DNA from: JALZAQ01 sp038253885
Lineage (GTDB): Bacteria > Gemmatimonadota > Gemmatimonadetes > Gemmatimonadales > Gemmatimonadaceae
Direction: 5' to 3'
NCBI GenBank assembly: GCA_038253885.1
Contig: JBBSGP010000038.1
Coordinates: 1 to 29,531, forward strand
DNA: 29,531 nucleotides
Shown: positions 1-10,369 of the stretch, piece by piece
Layout: every line of letters begins with the position of its first letter
How positions within the stretch are numbered: position 1 is the first letter of the stretch
Position numbers and translations under genes: made by a program
Notes under the pieces: model-generated
Databases searched by the model: none
What the model was told of the DNA's origin: nothing
The model's input: the letters and a program-made list of their open reading frames with translations, nothing else

Positions 1-201
1 ATGCGCCGTCGCAATCGTGATCCCCCGCTCCCGCTCCTCCGGCGCCTTGTCGATCTGATCGTACGCCGTGAACTGCGCCATCCCCTTCTTCGCCTGGATC
101 GCCGTGATCGCCGCCGTCAACGTCGTCTTCCCATGATCCACATGCCCAATCGTCCCCACGTTCACATGCGGCTTCGTCCGCTCAAACTTTGCCTTGGCCA
201 T
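1..201 (-). CDS. tuf: Elongation factor Tu, N-terminal part (runs off the left edge)
   Basis: GTPase that delivers aminoacyl-tRNA to the ribosomal A site in the cytoplasm. Only the first 67 codons are in the window. The ATG is at 201-199, preceded by GGAAG about seven bases upstream. The translation opens MAKAKFERTKPHVNVGTIG and continues with the P-loop GHVDHGKTT at residues 19-27 and the switch I motif ERGITI near residue 60, which is specific to EF-Tu. It lies 50 bases downstream of fusA on the same strand, the usual fusA-tuf order, so the two are probably cotranscribed. No frame damage is seen in the visible part. Confidence 0.97.
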   Translation of the reverse strand, partial: MAKAKFERTKPHVNVGTIGHVDHGKTTLTAAITAIQAKKGMAQFTAYDQIDKAPEERERGITIATAH

Positions 202-251
202 GTCTCTGCTTCCAGGTCTGAAATGAAAGGAACCGTGATCTCGACGGCGCT

Positions 252-2357
<2,106 letters not shown>

Positions 2358-2702
2358 ATTCCAGCGCGTCTCGAGGTCGAGTCGGTCGTATGGTGGTGCG
2401 AGCGTCAACGAAAACGCGGGTGGACCGGTCCTCCCTCATTCAGGGAGCGGTATCCATCCGCTGCCGCCGGGTGCACTCGCCACTGCTGCGCGGGTGGGGA
2501 CCCAAAGGCGCGCCGAGTGAAGAGCCCTCGACGATGTATTGTCCTGCGCGTCCAGCGGTCCGACGACTGTCGGGGTGGGCGCGGGTCGCAGATACCCGGC
2601 CGCCGCCGCCTCGATCACACCGCCAAAGGCGATGTCCCGTAGCCCGTTAAATGTATTGGATCGGGAGTGACTGTCAATGCCGCGACAGCCGCAACGGGCG
2701 AT
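2358..2702. other. Intergenic gap and long fusA leader
   Basis: This stretch holds the probable fusA promoter and then about 290 bases of leader. A 60-codon minus-strand ORF (2436-2618) has no recognisable product and looks like chance. A 7-base inverted pair (GCCCGTT at 2642, AACGGGC at 2693) brackets the promoter. No tRNA, ribosomal protein gene or clear terminator was found. Confidence 0.4.
2650..2677 (-). promoter_or_regulatory. Likely sigma-70-type promoter for fusA-tuf
   Basis: Read on the minus strand, TTGACA (2677-2672) is a perfect -35 hexamer. It is followed by 16 bases and TACATT (2655-2650), a 4/6 match to the -10. It sits in the gap between the lipoprotein stop (2703) and fusA, about 290 bases before the start codon, in the right orientation. 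This would allow a long 5' leader. It is a motif reading only. Confidence 0.5.
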
Positions 2703-4307
2703 TCAGGGCGCCTGGAATGGTGCCATCGGAGCCTGAACGCGAAGGCGATCCGCACCAACGCGCAGAGGGGCCGGTGCCGTCACGGTCTGCAACAGCTCCG
2801 CGTACTGCCGCTTGCCGATGGCCGCGCTCCACTGCTGGCCGCTGGCCGCGTAGCGACTCCCCGAGTACCAGACCGTGAGCAGGTCGGACACGTCGTCGTA
2901 CACGAACGTCGAACGGTATACGACGTCGTTGAACTGGGGAATCTGCTCGCGCCGAAGCATCGGGGATGTGTACGTGCGCCACGACAGCCCATCGATGCTC
3001 CGGGCGAAGAAGAGCTCGCTGCGGCCGCAGGTCGACCCCTGAGGATAAGCGGCATAGACCGCCCAGTACTCGTCCTTCGATGGGACGTGCTGGATGTCGA
3101 TGTGCCAGATCACCGACCCTGGCTGCTGGAAATCGACCGCCCTCCCCTCGCTCCACGTGATTCCATCGGCCGATTCCCGAGTCATCACCGCCGTCGCTGG
3201 TGCACTGCAGCCCACCAGACCCGCGTTGACATACCAGACGCGCCAGCCTCCCGTCGGAGTGCGCACGAAAGCCGGCGAGATGTGCGAGTAGCCTGCGCTT
3301 CCGAACACCCCCACCGCCGAGCTCCAGGTCACACCATCGGCGCTCCGCGTCAGCAGAATATCGTCCCGCCCGCCCGACGTCTGCCGATAGTACAACCAGA
3401 GCTCGTTGGTCTCGGCGTGGAAGAGGAGGTCGGGATCGGAGAGGTAACCCCCGGTGGGCCTGACTACAGGATTCGTGAGTCCCTTGGGTGGGCGCCAGGA
3501 CACGCCGTTGCGACTGGAATACACCGACGGATTCTCGAACGCGCTGTTGCCGCCGGGATAAGGGGTGACGGCCGCCCAGTATGCGCGGCCGTTCCAGCCG
3601 CCTGGAAAGTATACGAGATCGGGGTGGACGACCTGCCGGGAGCGCTCATATGTTTTGAACTTGAGCGGGTAGATCTTGCCTTGCACGATCACCGGAAGCT
3701 CGAAGTGAATGCCCACCGAGCCGCTCTGGCCTTCGCTGGTGGCCGTGATCACCGCGTCTCCGGCCTCGAAGACGTGCACGTCCCCGGAGTCGGTGGCGAT
3801 CGCCACCGAGCTGTCGGAGCTGTCCCAGTTCACCTCTCGCCCGCGCAACACGTTGCCTTCCGCATCGCGCAGCGTGGCGATGAGCCGGCGGGTCTGACCG
3901 ACCAGCATCACGTTCGTGTCTCCGCTCACCTCCACCGATGCGACCGGCGGCGGGACCACGACGACGGTCGCGCCGCCAATCATTCCGTCCGCGACCGCCT
4001 CGACGCGAGTGATTCCCAGACCACGCCCTGTGACCATCCCGCTCGTCGAAATCGCGGCGATGTAGCCGTTGTCGGTCACCCACCGGATCGCCACATCAGG
4101 AAGGGGACGACCGTTGCCATCGAGAGCCGAAGCCGATAGCTGGTAACTCTTTCCGATGGGCAGCGTATCCAGGAGAGGCAGCACCCGTACGGATGCGACC
4201 GTCGGAGGGGCGGCAGTCTCGGAGCACGCGACCAGTGTCCCCACGCCGGTAGCGACCAGAGCGCCCGCGACGATCCAGCCGGTTGCCTTCCGATCGAATG
4301 AGGCCAT
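2703..4307 (-). CDS. Secreted lipoprotein with two Ig-like (BIG2) domains and a glycosidase-like beta-propeller
   Basis: No specific function recognised. I start at the ATG at 4307 (534 residues), because the N-terminus then reads as a lipoprotein signal: basic MASFDRK, a hydrophobic stretch and the lipobox LVAC with the cysteine at residue 28. Residues about 35-210 hold two tandem bacterial Ig-like (Big_2) repeats, each opening with PxVASVxV and containing a W-x-S/T-x-N/D turn and a GxAxITA-type strand. The rest has repeats of the type 'S-x-DG-x-xW' and 'F-x-D-x-x-Y' with many aromatic residues (SRNGVSWRPP, RSADGVTWSS, ESADGITWSE, RSIDGLSWRT). This is the blade pattern of five-bladed propellers of the GH43/sialidase-like superfamily. 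It is probably an exported carbohydrate-binding or hydrolytic protein, transcribed away from the stressosome operon. Catalytic residues could not be assigned. Confidence 0.8.
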   Translation of the reverse strand: MASFDRKATGWIVAGALVATGVGTLVACSETAAPPTVASVRVLPLLDTLPIGKSYQLSASALDGNGRPLPDVAIRWVTDNGYIAAISTSGMVTGRGLGITRVEAVADGMIGGATVVVVPPPVASVEVSGDTNVMLVGQTRRLIATLRDAEGNVLRGREVNWDSSDSSVAIATDSGDVHVFEAGDAVITATSEGQSGSVGIHFELPVIVQGKIYPLKFKTYERSRQVVHPDLVYFPGGWNGRAYWAAVTPYPGGNSAFENPSVYSSRNGVSWRPPKGLTNPVVRPTGGYLSDPDLLFHAETNELWLYYRQTSGGRDDILLTRSADGVTWSSAVGVFGSAGYSHISPAFVRTPTGGWRVWYVNAGLVGCSAPATAVMTRESADGITWSEGRAVDFQQPGSVIWHIDIQHVPSKDEYWAVYAAYPQGSTCGRSELFFARSIDGLSWRTYTSPMLRREQIPQFNDVVYRSTFVYDDVSDLLTVWYSGSRYAASGQQWSAAIGKRQYAELLQTVTAPAPLRVGADRLRVQAPMAPFQAP

Positions 4308-4641
4308 GACACCGGGCGACGAGGGAGTGGCGCCGGTATGGGCGGCGCGGGGCAACCGGATCCGTTGTGTGCGAGCATTCCGGTCGTGACGAGCGTCCCT
4401 GCTCCAGCCGCGACACGACTGAACATGCGTTCGCGGGCACGGAACATCAAGAGATTCTCATGTCAGCGATCGGCCAGACACCGCGTTGGGCCCCGTATCA
4501 GGGCCTCCAGACCAGTTTTGGCTGGGCGCTTTCTTGCAGTTGTACACAACGCATACTCGCGGCGGCCTTGCGCCGGCGCCCTCCGAGCGAATGCGAGAGT
4601 CGTCCGTCTCTCGCCATGCAAGCCATGCCGCCGGAGGCCCC
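4308..4641. other. Divergent intergenic region
   Basis: It separates the minus-strand lipoprotein from the plus-strand stressosome operon, so it should hold both promoters. I see no near-consensus promoter pair. CATACT at 4552-4557 could be a plus-strand -10, with no good -35. If real, it favours the downstream RsbR starts. No RNA gene seen. Confidence 0.3.
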
Positions 4642-5517
4642 GTGCCCGATCCTCGCCTTGTCGTCCGCTCCGATTTCCGTCGCCTCATCGTTGAACGTCG
4701 CGAAGAGGTCCTTACCGCGTGGGTCAAGCAGCAGCTCAAAGAAGGACGCGCCGAGAGCTTGCCCGCGGCGGAGCTCCGCACGCAATGCGATGAGTTCCTG
4801 ACGCTCATCGCCGATCCCACCGATTCCGACTCGATCCTCGATGCCGAGGCCGAAGCGTGGGCCCCCGCCCGTGCGTTTCTGGCCGACCTCTCGCGCACTC
4901 GCGCTCGGCAGGGCTTCTCGCCGTCGGAGACGGCCAGCTTCGTTTTCGCGTTGAAGCGGCCGCTGTTCGCCATGTTGCGGGCCGAGTTCGCCGACGATGC
5001 CGCTCAGCTGGGCGAGGAGATCTGGCACGCGACCGAGCTCCTGGACCAGCTCGGCCTGCTCACGATGGAAGAATATCAGCGTGGCCGCGAAGAGGTGATT
5101 CACCGGCAGCAGCAGGAGATGCTCGAGCTGTCGACGCCGGTCGTGACGCTGTGGGACGGCGTGCTGGCCCTGCCCATGATCGGGACGCTCGACAGCGCGC
5201 GCACGCAGATCGTGATGGAGACGTTGCTGCAGCGGATCGTCGAGACCGGCGCGGCGATCGCGATCATCGATATCACCGGCGTCCCGACCGTGGATACGAT
5301 GACGGCGCAGCACCTGCTCAAGACGGTCACCGCGACCCGCCTCATGGGCGCGGAGTGCATCATCAGCGGTATCAGACCCCAGATCGCACAGACGATCGTG
5401 CATCTGGGCGTCGACCTGGGCGATGTGACGACCAAGGCGACGCTGGCCGACGCGTTCCGCGTGGCGCTGGCGCGGACGGGACGGATGGTCGGGCCAGCCG
5501 CGACGAACGCCGAATAG
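4642..5517 (+). CDS. rsbR: Stressosome scaffold/sensor protein RsbR (RsbRD_N + STAS)
   Basis: In characterised systems RsbR forms the stressosome core with RsbS and holds RsbT until stress. I prefer the GTG at 4642 (291 residues), because GGAGG lies four bases upstream. The ATG at 4591 (308 residues) is in frame but has no ribosome site, and the frame is open to 4486. The N-terminal half fits the RsbRD-type sensor domain (FLADLSRTRARQGFSP then FALKRPLFAMLRAEF). The C-terminal STAS domain has the hallmark DITGVPTVDTMTAQHLLK and GIRPQIAQTIVHLG. The two threonines phosphorylated by RsbT in Bacillus RsbRA appear conserved (VDT and IAQT, residues 219 and 251 from this start). rsbS starts seven bases after the stop, so this is the first gene of a five-gene operon. 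Confidence 0.9.
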   Translation: MPDPRLVVRSDFRRLIVERREEVLTAWVKQQLKEGRAESLPAAELRTQCDEFLTLIADPTDSDSILDAEAEAWAPARAFLADLSRTRARQGFSPSETASFVFALKRPLFAMLRAEFADDAAQLGEEIWHATELLDQLGLLTMEEYQRGREEVIHRQQQEMLELSTPVVTLWDGVLALPMIGTLDSARTQIVMETLLQRIVETGAAIAIIDITGVPTVDTMTAQHLLKTVTATRLMGAECIISGIRPQIAQTIVHLGVDLGDVTTKATLADAFRVALARTGRMVGPAATNAE

Positions 5518-5524
5518 CCTGGCG

Positions 5525-5890
5525 ATGGAGCGGATCCCGATCCTCCGGATGGGCAAGTGTCTGCTCGTCACGATCCAGGTGGACATGCACGACCAGCTGG
5601 CGATGACGTTGCAGAACGATCTGGCGCTCGCGATCGCGGGAGAGGAGACGATCTGTCTCCTGCTCGACATCTCGGCGCTGGAGATGGTGGATTCCTTCAT
5701 CGGTCGAATGGTGGCGAACACCGCGGCGATGGCGCGTATCCTCGGCGCGGAGACGGTGGTCGTCGGGATGCAGCCGGCCGTGGCCATCACGCTGGTCGAG
5801 CTGGGGCTCTCGCTGCCGGGCATTCACACGGCCCTCGACGTCGAGCGGGGGATGGCGCTGGTCGAGCGAGCGGCGGCGGCGCGAGCATGA
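5525..5890 (+). CDS. rsbS: Stressosome antagonist protein RsbS (STAS domain)
   Basis: A 121-residue single STAS domain, close to the usual RsbS length. In known stressosomes RsbS sits with RsbR in the core, binds and inhibits RsbT, and releases it when phosphorylated on a conserved serine. That residue is visible as Ser57 in LEMVDSFIGRM, matching the D-S-F-I motif of the family. The domain opens with IPILRMGKCLLVTIQVDM and has the typical AETVVVGMQPAVAITLVELG segment. The stop codon overlaps the next start (ATGA), indicating translational coupling to rsbT. There is no clear Shine-Dalgarno of its own; it follows rsbR by seven bases. Confidence 0.93.
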   Translation: MERIPILRMGKCLLVTIQVDMHDQLAMTLQNDLALAIAGEETICLLLDISALEMVDSFIGRMVANTAAMARILGAETVVVGMQPAVAITLVELGLSLPGIHTALDVERGMALVERAAAARA

Positions 5891-6306
5891 CCGCCGCGCC
5901 GGTTGTCGCCAAAGAGGCGTGCTATCCACTCCACTCGGACGTCGATGTGGTCGCCGCGCGGCGAGGTGTGGCTGACTGGGCTCGCGAGATCGGCCTGTCG
6001 GTGATCGACCTCACGAAGGTCGTGACCGCGGCCAGCGAGCTGGCGCGCAACGCGATCGTGCACGGCGGCGGCGGCGTGATGTGCATCCAGGTGGTGCGAC
6101 AGGCCGATCGCCAGGGTCTCCGTGTGACATTCAAGGATCAGGGGCCCGGCATCCCGGAAATCGATCGGGCGATGGAAGACGGGTACACGACCGGCGGCGG
6201 AATGGGAATCGGACTGCCCGGCGCCAAGCGGCTGGTGAACGAGTTCGCCCTCTCGTCGACGCCATCCGACGGCACCTGCGTCACCATCGTACGATGGAAG
6301 GTGTGA
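5887..6306 (+). CDS. rsbT: Serine/threonine kinase RsbT (GHKL ATPase)
   Basis: A 139-residue kinase of the anti-sigma-factor GHKL family. In known systems RsbT phosphorylates RsbS and RsbR and then leaves the stressosome to switch on a partner. The ATP-binding motifs are intact: N-box SELARNAIVHGGGG (Glu51 to Asn55), G1 box DQGPGI (84-89) and G2 box GGGMGIGLPGAKRL (103-116). The start ATG overlaps the rsbS stop by four bases, and the 3' end overlaps the next gene. The classical RsbT target, the phosphatase RsbU, is not encoded in this window, so the downstream target is open. The two downstream genes, which carry further RsbT-like domains, are candidates. Confidence 0.94.
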   Translation: MTAAPVVAKEACYPLHSDVDVVAARRGVADWAREIGLSVIDLTKVVTAASELARNAIVHGGGGVMCIQVVRQADRQGLRVTFKDQGPGIPEIDRAMEDGYTTGGGMGIGLPGAKRLVNEFALSSTPSDGTCVTIVRWKV

Positions 6307-7361
6307 TCGAGCGGGTCGCGACCGTGGGTGGCTCATCGATATGCCTGGACGTGGACGAGCAGACCCAGATCGGCGCGGCGCGCCGGTCCGCCGTGGCGCT
6401 TGGCGGAGCGCACAATCTCGGCTCGGACGCGCTCGCACGGTTGGCGATCGTGGTCACCGAAGCGGCGACGAACATCGTGCGGCACGCCGGCAGCGGAGTG
6501 ATCGTGCTGCGAAGCCTCGTCGCGGGACCTTCCTCTGCGATCGAGATCCTGGCGCTCGACAAGGGACCGGGCATTCACGACGTCGCGCGGGCGATGCGCG
6601 ACGGCTACTCGACCGCCGGGACGGCTGGCGACGGCCTGGGCGCCATTCAGCGTCTCGCCGATGTCTTCGAGATTCATTCGCAGCGCGGCATGGGAACCGC
6701 TCTTCTGGCGCGCGTGGGGGAGCGGCAGGGTCAGCCGACCGGGGCGGAGTGCGCGGCCTCACTCGACGATCGCGTTGGCGTCGTCTGCGTGCCGTTGCGG
6801 GGCGAACGCGCGTGCGGCGACGCGTGGCACGTCGTCGTCGATCGACAGCGCATCTCGGTGATGCTCGTCGACGGTCTGGGCCACGGGCCGGAGGCCGCCG
6901 AAGCGGCTGATGCTGCGATGACCGCATTTCCGCAGCTTGCGAGCTCGCCCCCGGACATCGCGCTCGTGGCGCTCGACCCGTCGCTGCGGGAAACGCGCGG
7001 GGCCGCTCTCTCTCTGGTCACGATCGATGAAGAGACCGGAGCGGTACGGTTCAGCGGCGTGGGAAACGTGGACGGCCGAATCCTCACCGATGGTGCGACG
7101 CAATATCTCGTTCCGCAGAATGGAATCGTTGGGCACGGGATGCCGACCCTGCGATCGATCGGCGGTACGTGGCCCGCCGGGGCTCGTCTCGTGCTGCACT
7201 CCGACGGCATTCTGTCGCGGTGGCGCATGGATGCGTATCCCGGGCTCAGACCCAAGCATCCGGCGCTGCTCGCCGGCGTGCTCTACCGTGACTTCGGCCG
7301 CAAGCAGGATGACGTCACGGTACTGGTGCTCGACGGTGTGACGGCCCAGGAGCTCCACTAG
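6294..7361 (+). CDS. RsbT-like ATPase fused to an RsbX/SpoIIE-type PP2C phosphatase
   Basis: A 355-residue two-domain protein from the ATG at 6294, which overlaps rsbT by 13 bases. A GTG at 6303 (GTGA overlap) is an equally possible start. Residues about 1-145 are an RsbT/RsbW-type GHKL domain with N-box VVTEAATNIVRHAG (Glu56, Asn60), G1 box DKGPGI (89-94) and a glycine-rich G2 box ending GDGLGAIQRL. Residues about 150-350 are a PP2C-like phosphatase of the RsbX/SpoIIE type, with the metal-binding motifs VDGLGHG (Asp193), FSGVGNVDG, LHSDGI (303-306) and KQDDVTVLVL (Asp339-340). In Bacillus, RsbX dephosphorylates RsbS and RsbR and resets the stressosome. Placed right after rsbT, this protein probably does the same. 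The attached kinase-like domain would put opposing activities on one chain. Confidence 0.9.
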   Translation: MEGVIERVATVGGSSICLDVDEQTQIGAARRSAVALGGAHNLGSDALARLAIVVTEAATNIVRHAGSGVIVLRSLVAGPSSAIEILALDKGPGIHDVARAMRDGYSTAGTAGDGLGAIQRLADVFEIHSQRGMGTALLARVGERQGQPTGAECAASLDDRVGVVCVPLRGERACGDAWHVVVDRQRISVMLVDGLGHGPEAAEAADAAMTAFPQLASSPPDIALVALDPSLRETRGAALSLVTIDEETGAVRFSGVGNVDGRILTDGATQYLVPQNGIVGHGMPTLRSIGGTWPAGARLVLHSDGILSRWRMDAYPGLRPKHPALLAGVLYRDFGRKQDDVTVLVLDGVTAQELH

Positions 7362-8816
7362 ATGGCGTTGGCCATCCCGCTGGTAACCGTCGCGATACGA
7401 CGCGAGCACGACATCCTCCTGGCCCGTCAGCGCGCGCGCCAGATCAGCCTGTTCCTCGGATTCTCGACTGGAGAGACGACGCGGATCACGACCGCGCTGT
7501 CGGAGGTGGCTCGCAACGCGTTCGAGTACGGCGGAGGCGGTAGCGCAGCGTTCTCGATCGAGGGTCAGGCGCTCGACCGGCAGGAGCTCGTCATTCGGGT
7601 GGTGGATAAGGGCTCGGGCATCACGGACGTGTCGGAAGTGCTGTCGCCGGAATTCAAATCGCGCACCGGGTTGGGAATCGGGATCAAGGGCTCACGAGCT
7701 CTGATGGATCGCTTCGAGATCACGTCGGTCCGGGGTCGTGGCACGACGGTGGTGATGGCCAAGACCCTTCCCTGGTCGGCGTCCAAGTTTGGGGCTGCCG
7801 ACGTCGGACGACTCACCGACGAGCTCGCCAAGGCGAGTGAGGCCACACCGTTGGGTGAGCTCCAGGTGCAGAACCAGGCCCTCCTGAGCACGCTCGAGGA
7901 GCTGACACGCCGCCAAGCCGAGATCGAACGACTGGAGGTGACTGCTCGTGAGGCGCGCGACCTTGCCGATGCGGCGCGCCAGGTGGCCGAACGGTCGCTC
8001 GCCGTCCGCGAGAGATTTCTGGCTCTGACGACGCACGAGTTCAGGACGCCGCTCAACGCCATCCTGGGCTACCTGGAGCTTCTCGACATGCAGGTAGCGG
8101 CGTCGCTCACGGAGAAGCAGAAAGGCTATTTCGCGCGGGTGCAGAGCGCGTGCAAGCATCTCCTCGGCGTCACGAATGATTTTCTCGACATGGCGCAGGG
8201 TGACGCCGGCCGCCTCAACGTGACGCGCCACGCCGGCGCCGCCCGGCACGTCATGAGTGAAGCGTCGGCGCTGGTTGCGCCCCAGGCCGCGCAGCGGAAC
8301 GTCACCCTGCACCTGACCGAGACGACCGAGCACATCATGTATCTCGGGGATGTCGACCGCGTACGGCAGGTGCTCGTCAATGTGCTTGGAAACGCCGTGA
8401 GCTTCACGCCGCCGGGCGGCAGCGTCGATGTCGTCGCGGCGCGCGCCACCGAGCCGCCGCCCGGCAGTGCATTGACCGGAGGACCGTGGTGCATCATCCG
8501 GGTCGAGGACACGGGTCCCGGAATCCCGAGCGACAAGCTCGCCCATGTGTTCGAGCCTTTCGTTCAGATCTCGTCGGAAGGTCAAGCGTCGCGAAAGGGC
8601 AGCGGCCTCGGGCTCACGGTGAGCCGACAGCTGGCGCTGCTCATGGGTGGGGAGCTGACCGCCGCGAGCAGCGGCACAGGAGCCGTGTTCACGTTGTGGT
8701 TGGCCGAAGGAGCCGTGCCGGCGACAGCGGTGCGCGATCTGGTCGACCGGGGAGCGGACCGACGTAGCGGCGGCGCTCCCGCGATGCCCTCAGAGGAGAA
8801 ACACGACAACTCATAG
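7362..8816 (+). CDS. RsbT-like ATPase domain fused to a HisKA/HATPase histidine kinase
   Basis: A 484-residue cytoplasmic protein with no membrane segment. It starts directly after the previous stop, with AGGAG about ten bases upstream. Residues about 1-135 are a second RsbT-like GHKL domain (N-box SEVARNAFEYGGGG, G1 DKGSGI at 82-87, G2 GLGIGIKGSRALMD). Residues 155-220 are a charged, probably coiled-coil linker. Residues 215-280 form the HisKA dimerisation domain, with phospho-acceptor His225 in LTTHEFRTPLNAILGYLEL. Residues about 300-447 are the kinase ATPase (N-box NVLGNAVSFTPPGG, G1 DTGPGI, G2 GSGLGLTVSRQL). It probably passes the stressosome signal to a two-component response regulator, but none is encoded next to it. 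The last 35 residues are low-complexity. Confidence 0.92.
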   Translation: MALAIPLVTVAIRREHDILLARQRARQISLFLGFSTGETTRITTALSEVARNAFEYGGGGSAAFSIEGQALDRQELVIRVVDKGSGITDVSEVLSPEFKSRTGLGIGIKGSRALMDRFEITSVRGRGTTVVMAKTLPWSASKFGAADVGRLTDELAKASEATPLGELQVQNQALLSTLEELTRRQAEIERLEVTAREARDLADAARQVAERSLAVRERFLALTTHEFRTPLNAILGYLELLDMQVAASLTEKQKGYFARVQSACKHLLGVTNDFLDMAQGDAGRLNVTRHAGAARHVMSEASALVAPQAAQRNVTLHLTETTEHIMYLGDVDRVRQVLVNVLGNAVSFTPPGGSVDVVAARATEPPPGSALTGGPWCIIRVEDTGPGIPSDKLAHVFEPFVQISSEGQASRKGSGLGLTVSRQLALLMGGELTAASSGTGAVFTLWLAEGAVPATAVRDLVDRGADRRSGGAPAMPSEEKHDNS

Positions 8817-8825
8817 GAGGTTCTC

Positions 8826-8960
8826 ATGCTGGAGCCGATGTGCATCAGCACCGGACGCTCGCGTGAGGAAGGTGCGCCGATCGGTTTGTGCGCCAAAGGT
8901 CTCTATGTCCATCTCGCCTCCGTTCATCGGATTGGCCACGTTCCTCCCACGGCTTTGTAA
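8826..8960 (+). CDS. Candidate 44-residue small protein after the histidine kinase
   Basis: An ATG at 8826 is preceded by a perfect AGGAGG (8815-8820) five bases away, which itself overlaps the kinase stop codon. The 44-codon frame ends with TAA at 8958-8960 and overlaps the convergent efflux gene by 37 bases. It starts MLEPMCISTGRSREEG and contains two cysteines. It resembles no family I know. It may be a real small protein, or the remains of the response regulator expected at this place, since the ribosome site is strong while the coding part is short. Confidence 0.4.
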   Translation: MLEPMCISTGRSREEGAPIGLCAKGLYVHLASVHRIGHVPPTAL

Positions 8961-10369
8961 ACCGCCACCGCCGCGGTCGCCGCAGCGGTGTGGCCGGCCG
9001 CAAACTGGTTCTGGGCGTCGAGCAACGTGCGCTCCGCATCCAGCACCTGCAAAAGGTCGGTCAGTCCGGCCTCGAATCGTTGCTTCGCCAGATCCGCCGC
9101 TCGCTCGCTCGATCGCACCGCATCGGTGAGGATTGCCAGACGTGCGTGAGCGCGGTCATACGTGACGAGGGATCCCTCACTCTCCTCGAGCGCTCGGAGG
9201 ACGGTGGCGTTGTACTCGGCCTGCGCTTCTTCCTGCCCGGCTTCCGCGATCCCGACTCGCTCTCGCACGCGACCGATGTCAAACAGCGGAAAGGTCATCA
9301 CCGGTCCGATGAGCAGTCGCGAGTTGCCCTGTCTGAACAGCGAATCAGCCGTCGTCGCGACGTAGCCGGCGCGAGCGGCAAGGGCAACGCGGGGCAGGTA
9401 TTCCGCTCGCGTGGATCCCACGAAGAGCGTTCGCGCCGCGAGAAGTCGCTCCGCGCGGAGAACATCCGGACGGCGGCGAACGAGCTGATCGGGCGAGCCG
9501 ACGTACAACGTATCCGGCAGGCGGGGAAGCGCACCCGAGGCGAGCAGCGCCGCGGGAAGTGCATCCGGTGTGCGCCCAAGTAGCACGGCGAGCCGATTGC
9601 GATTCAACGCGATCTGGGATTCGAGCAGGGGCGTAGTAGCGAGAGTGAGGTAGAGGACCGATTTCGCGCGCTCGGTGTCGAACGCCGTCCCGCGACCGGC
9701 GGCCAGACGATTCTCGGTGATCTGGAGGATTTCCCGCTGATTTGTGGCATTGCGCTCCGAGACCGCGAGCTGCCTCTGAGCGCCGCGCAACTCGAAGTAG
9801 GTGCGCGCCACCTCGGCCGCGACGGTGACCTGCACGTCCGCCAGGTCGTGCACCGAGGACTCGACGAGCGCGGACTGTCCTCTGACGTTGCGTCCGACCC
9901 GTCCGAAGAGATCCAGCTCCCACGACGCGTCGAAGCCCACGTCCCAGAATTGCCGCGCTGGGAGTTGACGCGTGAGCCCGGGGATCTGCGCGACCGACTG
10001 CTGCAGGCGCGACGACGAGGCGGTCCCCGTTATCGTCGGGACGAGATCGAACGAGCTCAGGCGCCGCGATGCGCGCGCGCCGGCGAGACGCGATTCGGCG
10101 ATGCGGAGATCCATGTTGGCTCGCTCGGCTTCGCGAACGAGCATCGTGAGGGTGCTGTCGCCGAGATCACTCCAGAACGGCGTGGGAGCGAGCGTCGAGC
10201 TGATATATACGGGCGTCGCCGACGAGTCCGCCGTGCGCAGCGCCGGTGTCGTTGTCGCGACCGGGGTCGCGGTGCCGTAGGACGACGGAACGGGTATCTG
10301 AGACTCGCGATAGGCTGGCCTGGCGCAACCCGCCAGAAGCACGGCCATGACCGGCAAACCTCTACGCAT
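8924..10369 (-). CDS. Outer-membrane efflux lipoprotein (NodT/OprM type)
   Basis: TolC-like channel of a tripartite RND pump, 481 residues, the usual length. The ATG at 10369 overlaps the end of the pump gene by eight bases. It gives MRRGLPVMAVLLAGC with a lipobox cysteine at residue 15, so it is lipid-anchored in the outer membrane. Two OEP repeats are visible. The first carries LVREAERANMDLRIAESRL and the NodT-type DVGFDASWELDLFGRV, then AEVARTYFELRGAQRQL. The second carries RRRPDVLRAERLLAA, TFPLFDIGRVRERV, FEAGLTDLLQVLDAERTLL and AAVAVYKAVGGTW. These are standard for RND-linked outer-membrane factors. It is the last gene of the operon and converges on the stressosome operon. Confidence 0.95.
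   Translation of the reverse strand: MRRGLPVMAVLLAGCARPAYRESQIPVPSSYGTATPVATTTPALRTADSSATPVYISSTLAPTPFWSDLGDSTLTMLVREAERANMDLRIAESRLAGARASRRLSSFDLVPTITGTASSSRLQQSVAQIPGLTRQLPARQFWDVGFDASWELDLFGRVGRNVRGQSALVESSVHDLADVQVTVAAEVARTYFELRGAQRQLAVSERNATNQREILQITENRLAAGRGTAFDTERAKSVLYLTLATTPLLESQIALNRNRLAVLLGRTPDALPAALLASGALPRLPDTLYVGSPDQLVRRRPDVLRAERLLAARTLFVGSTRAEYLPRVALAARAGYVATTADSLFRQGNSRLLIGPVMTFPLFDIGRVRERVGIAEAGQEEAQAEYNATVLRALEESEGSLVTYDRAHARLAILTDAVRSSERAADLAKQRFEAGLTDLLQVLDAERTLLDAQNQFAAGHTAAATAAVAVYKAVGGTWPIR

Noticed and set aside
2642..2699. GCCCGTT/AACGGGC pair as a terminator for the lipoprotein gene
   Set aside because: The arms are seven bases with a gap of over 40 bases and no T run.
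2667..4139. 490-codon plus-strand frame opposite the BIG2 lipoprotein
   Set aside because: The minus frame has a lipobox, Ig repeats and propeller motifs; the plus frame has only biased composition.
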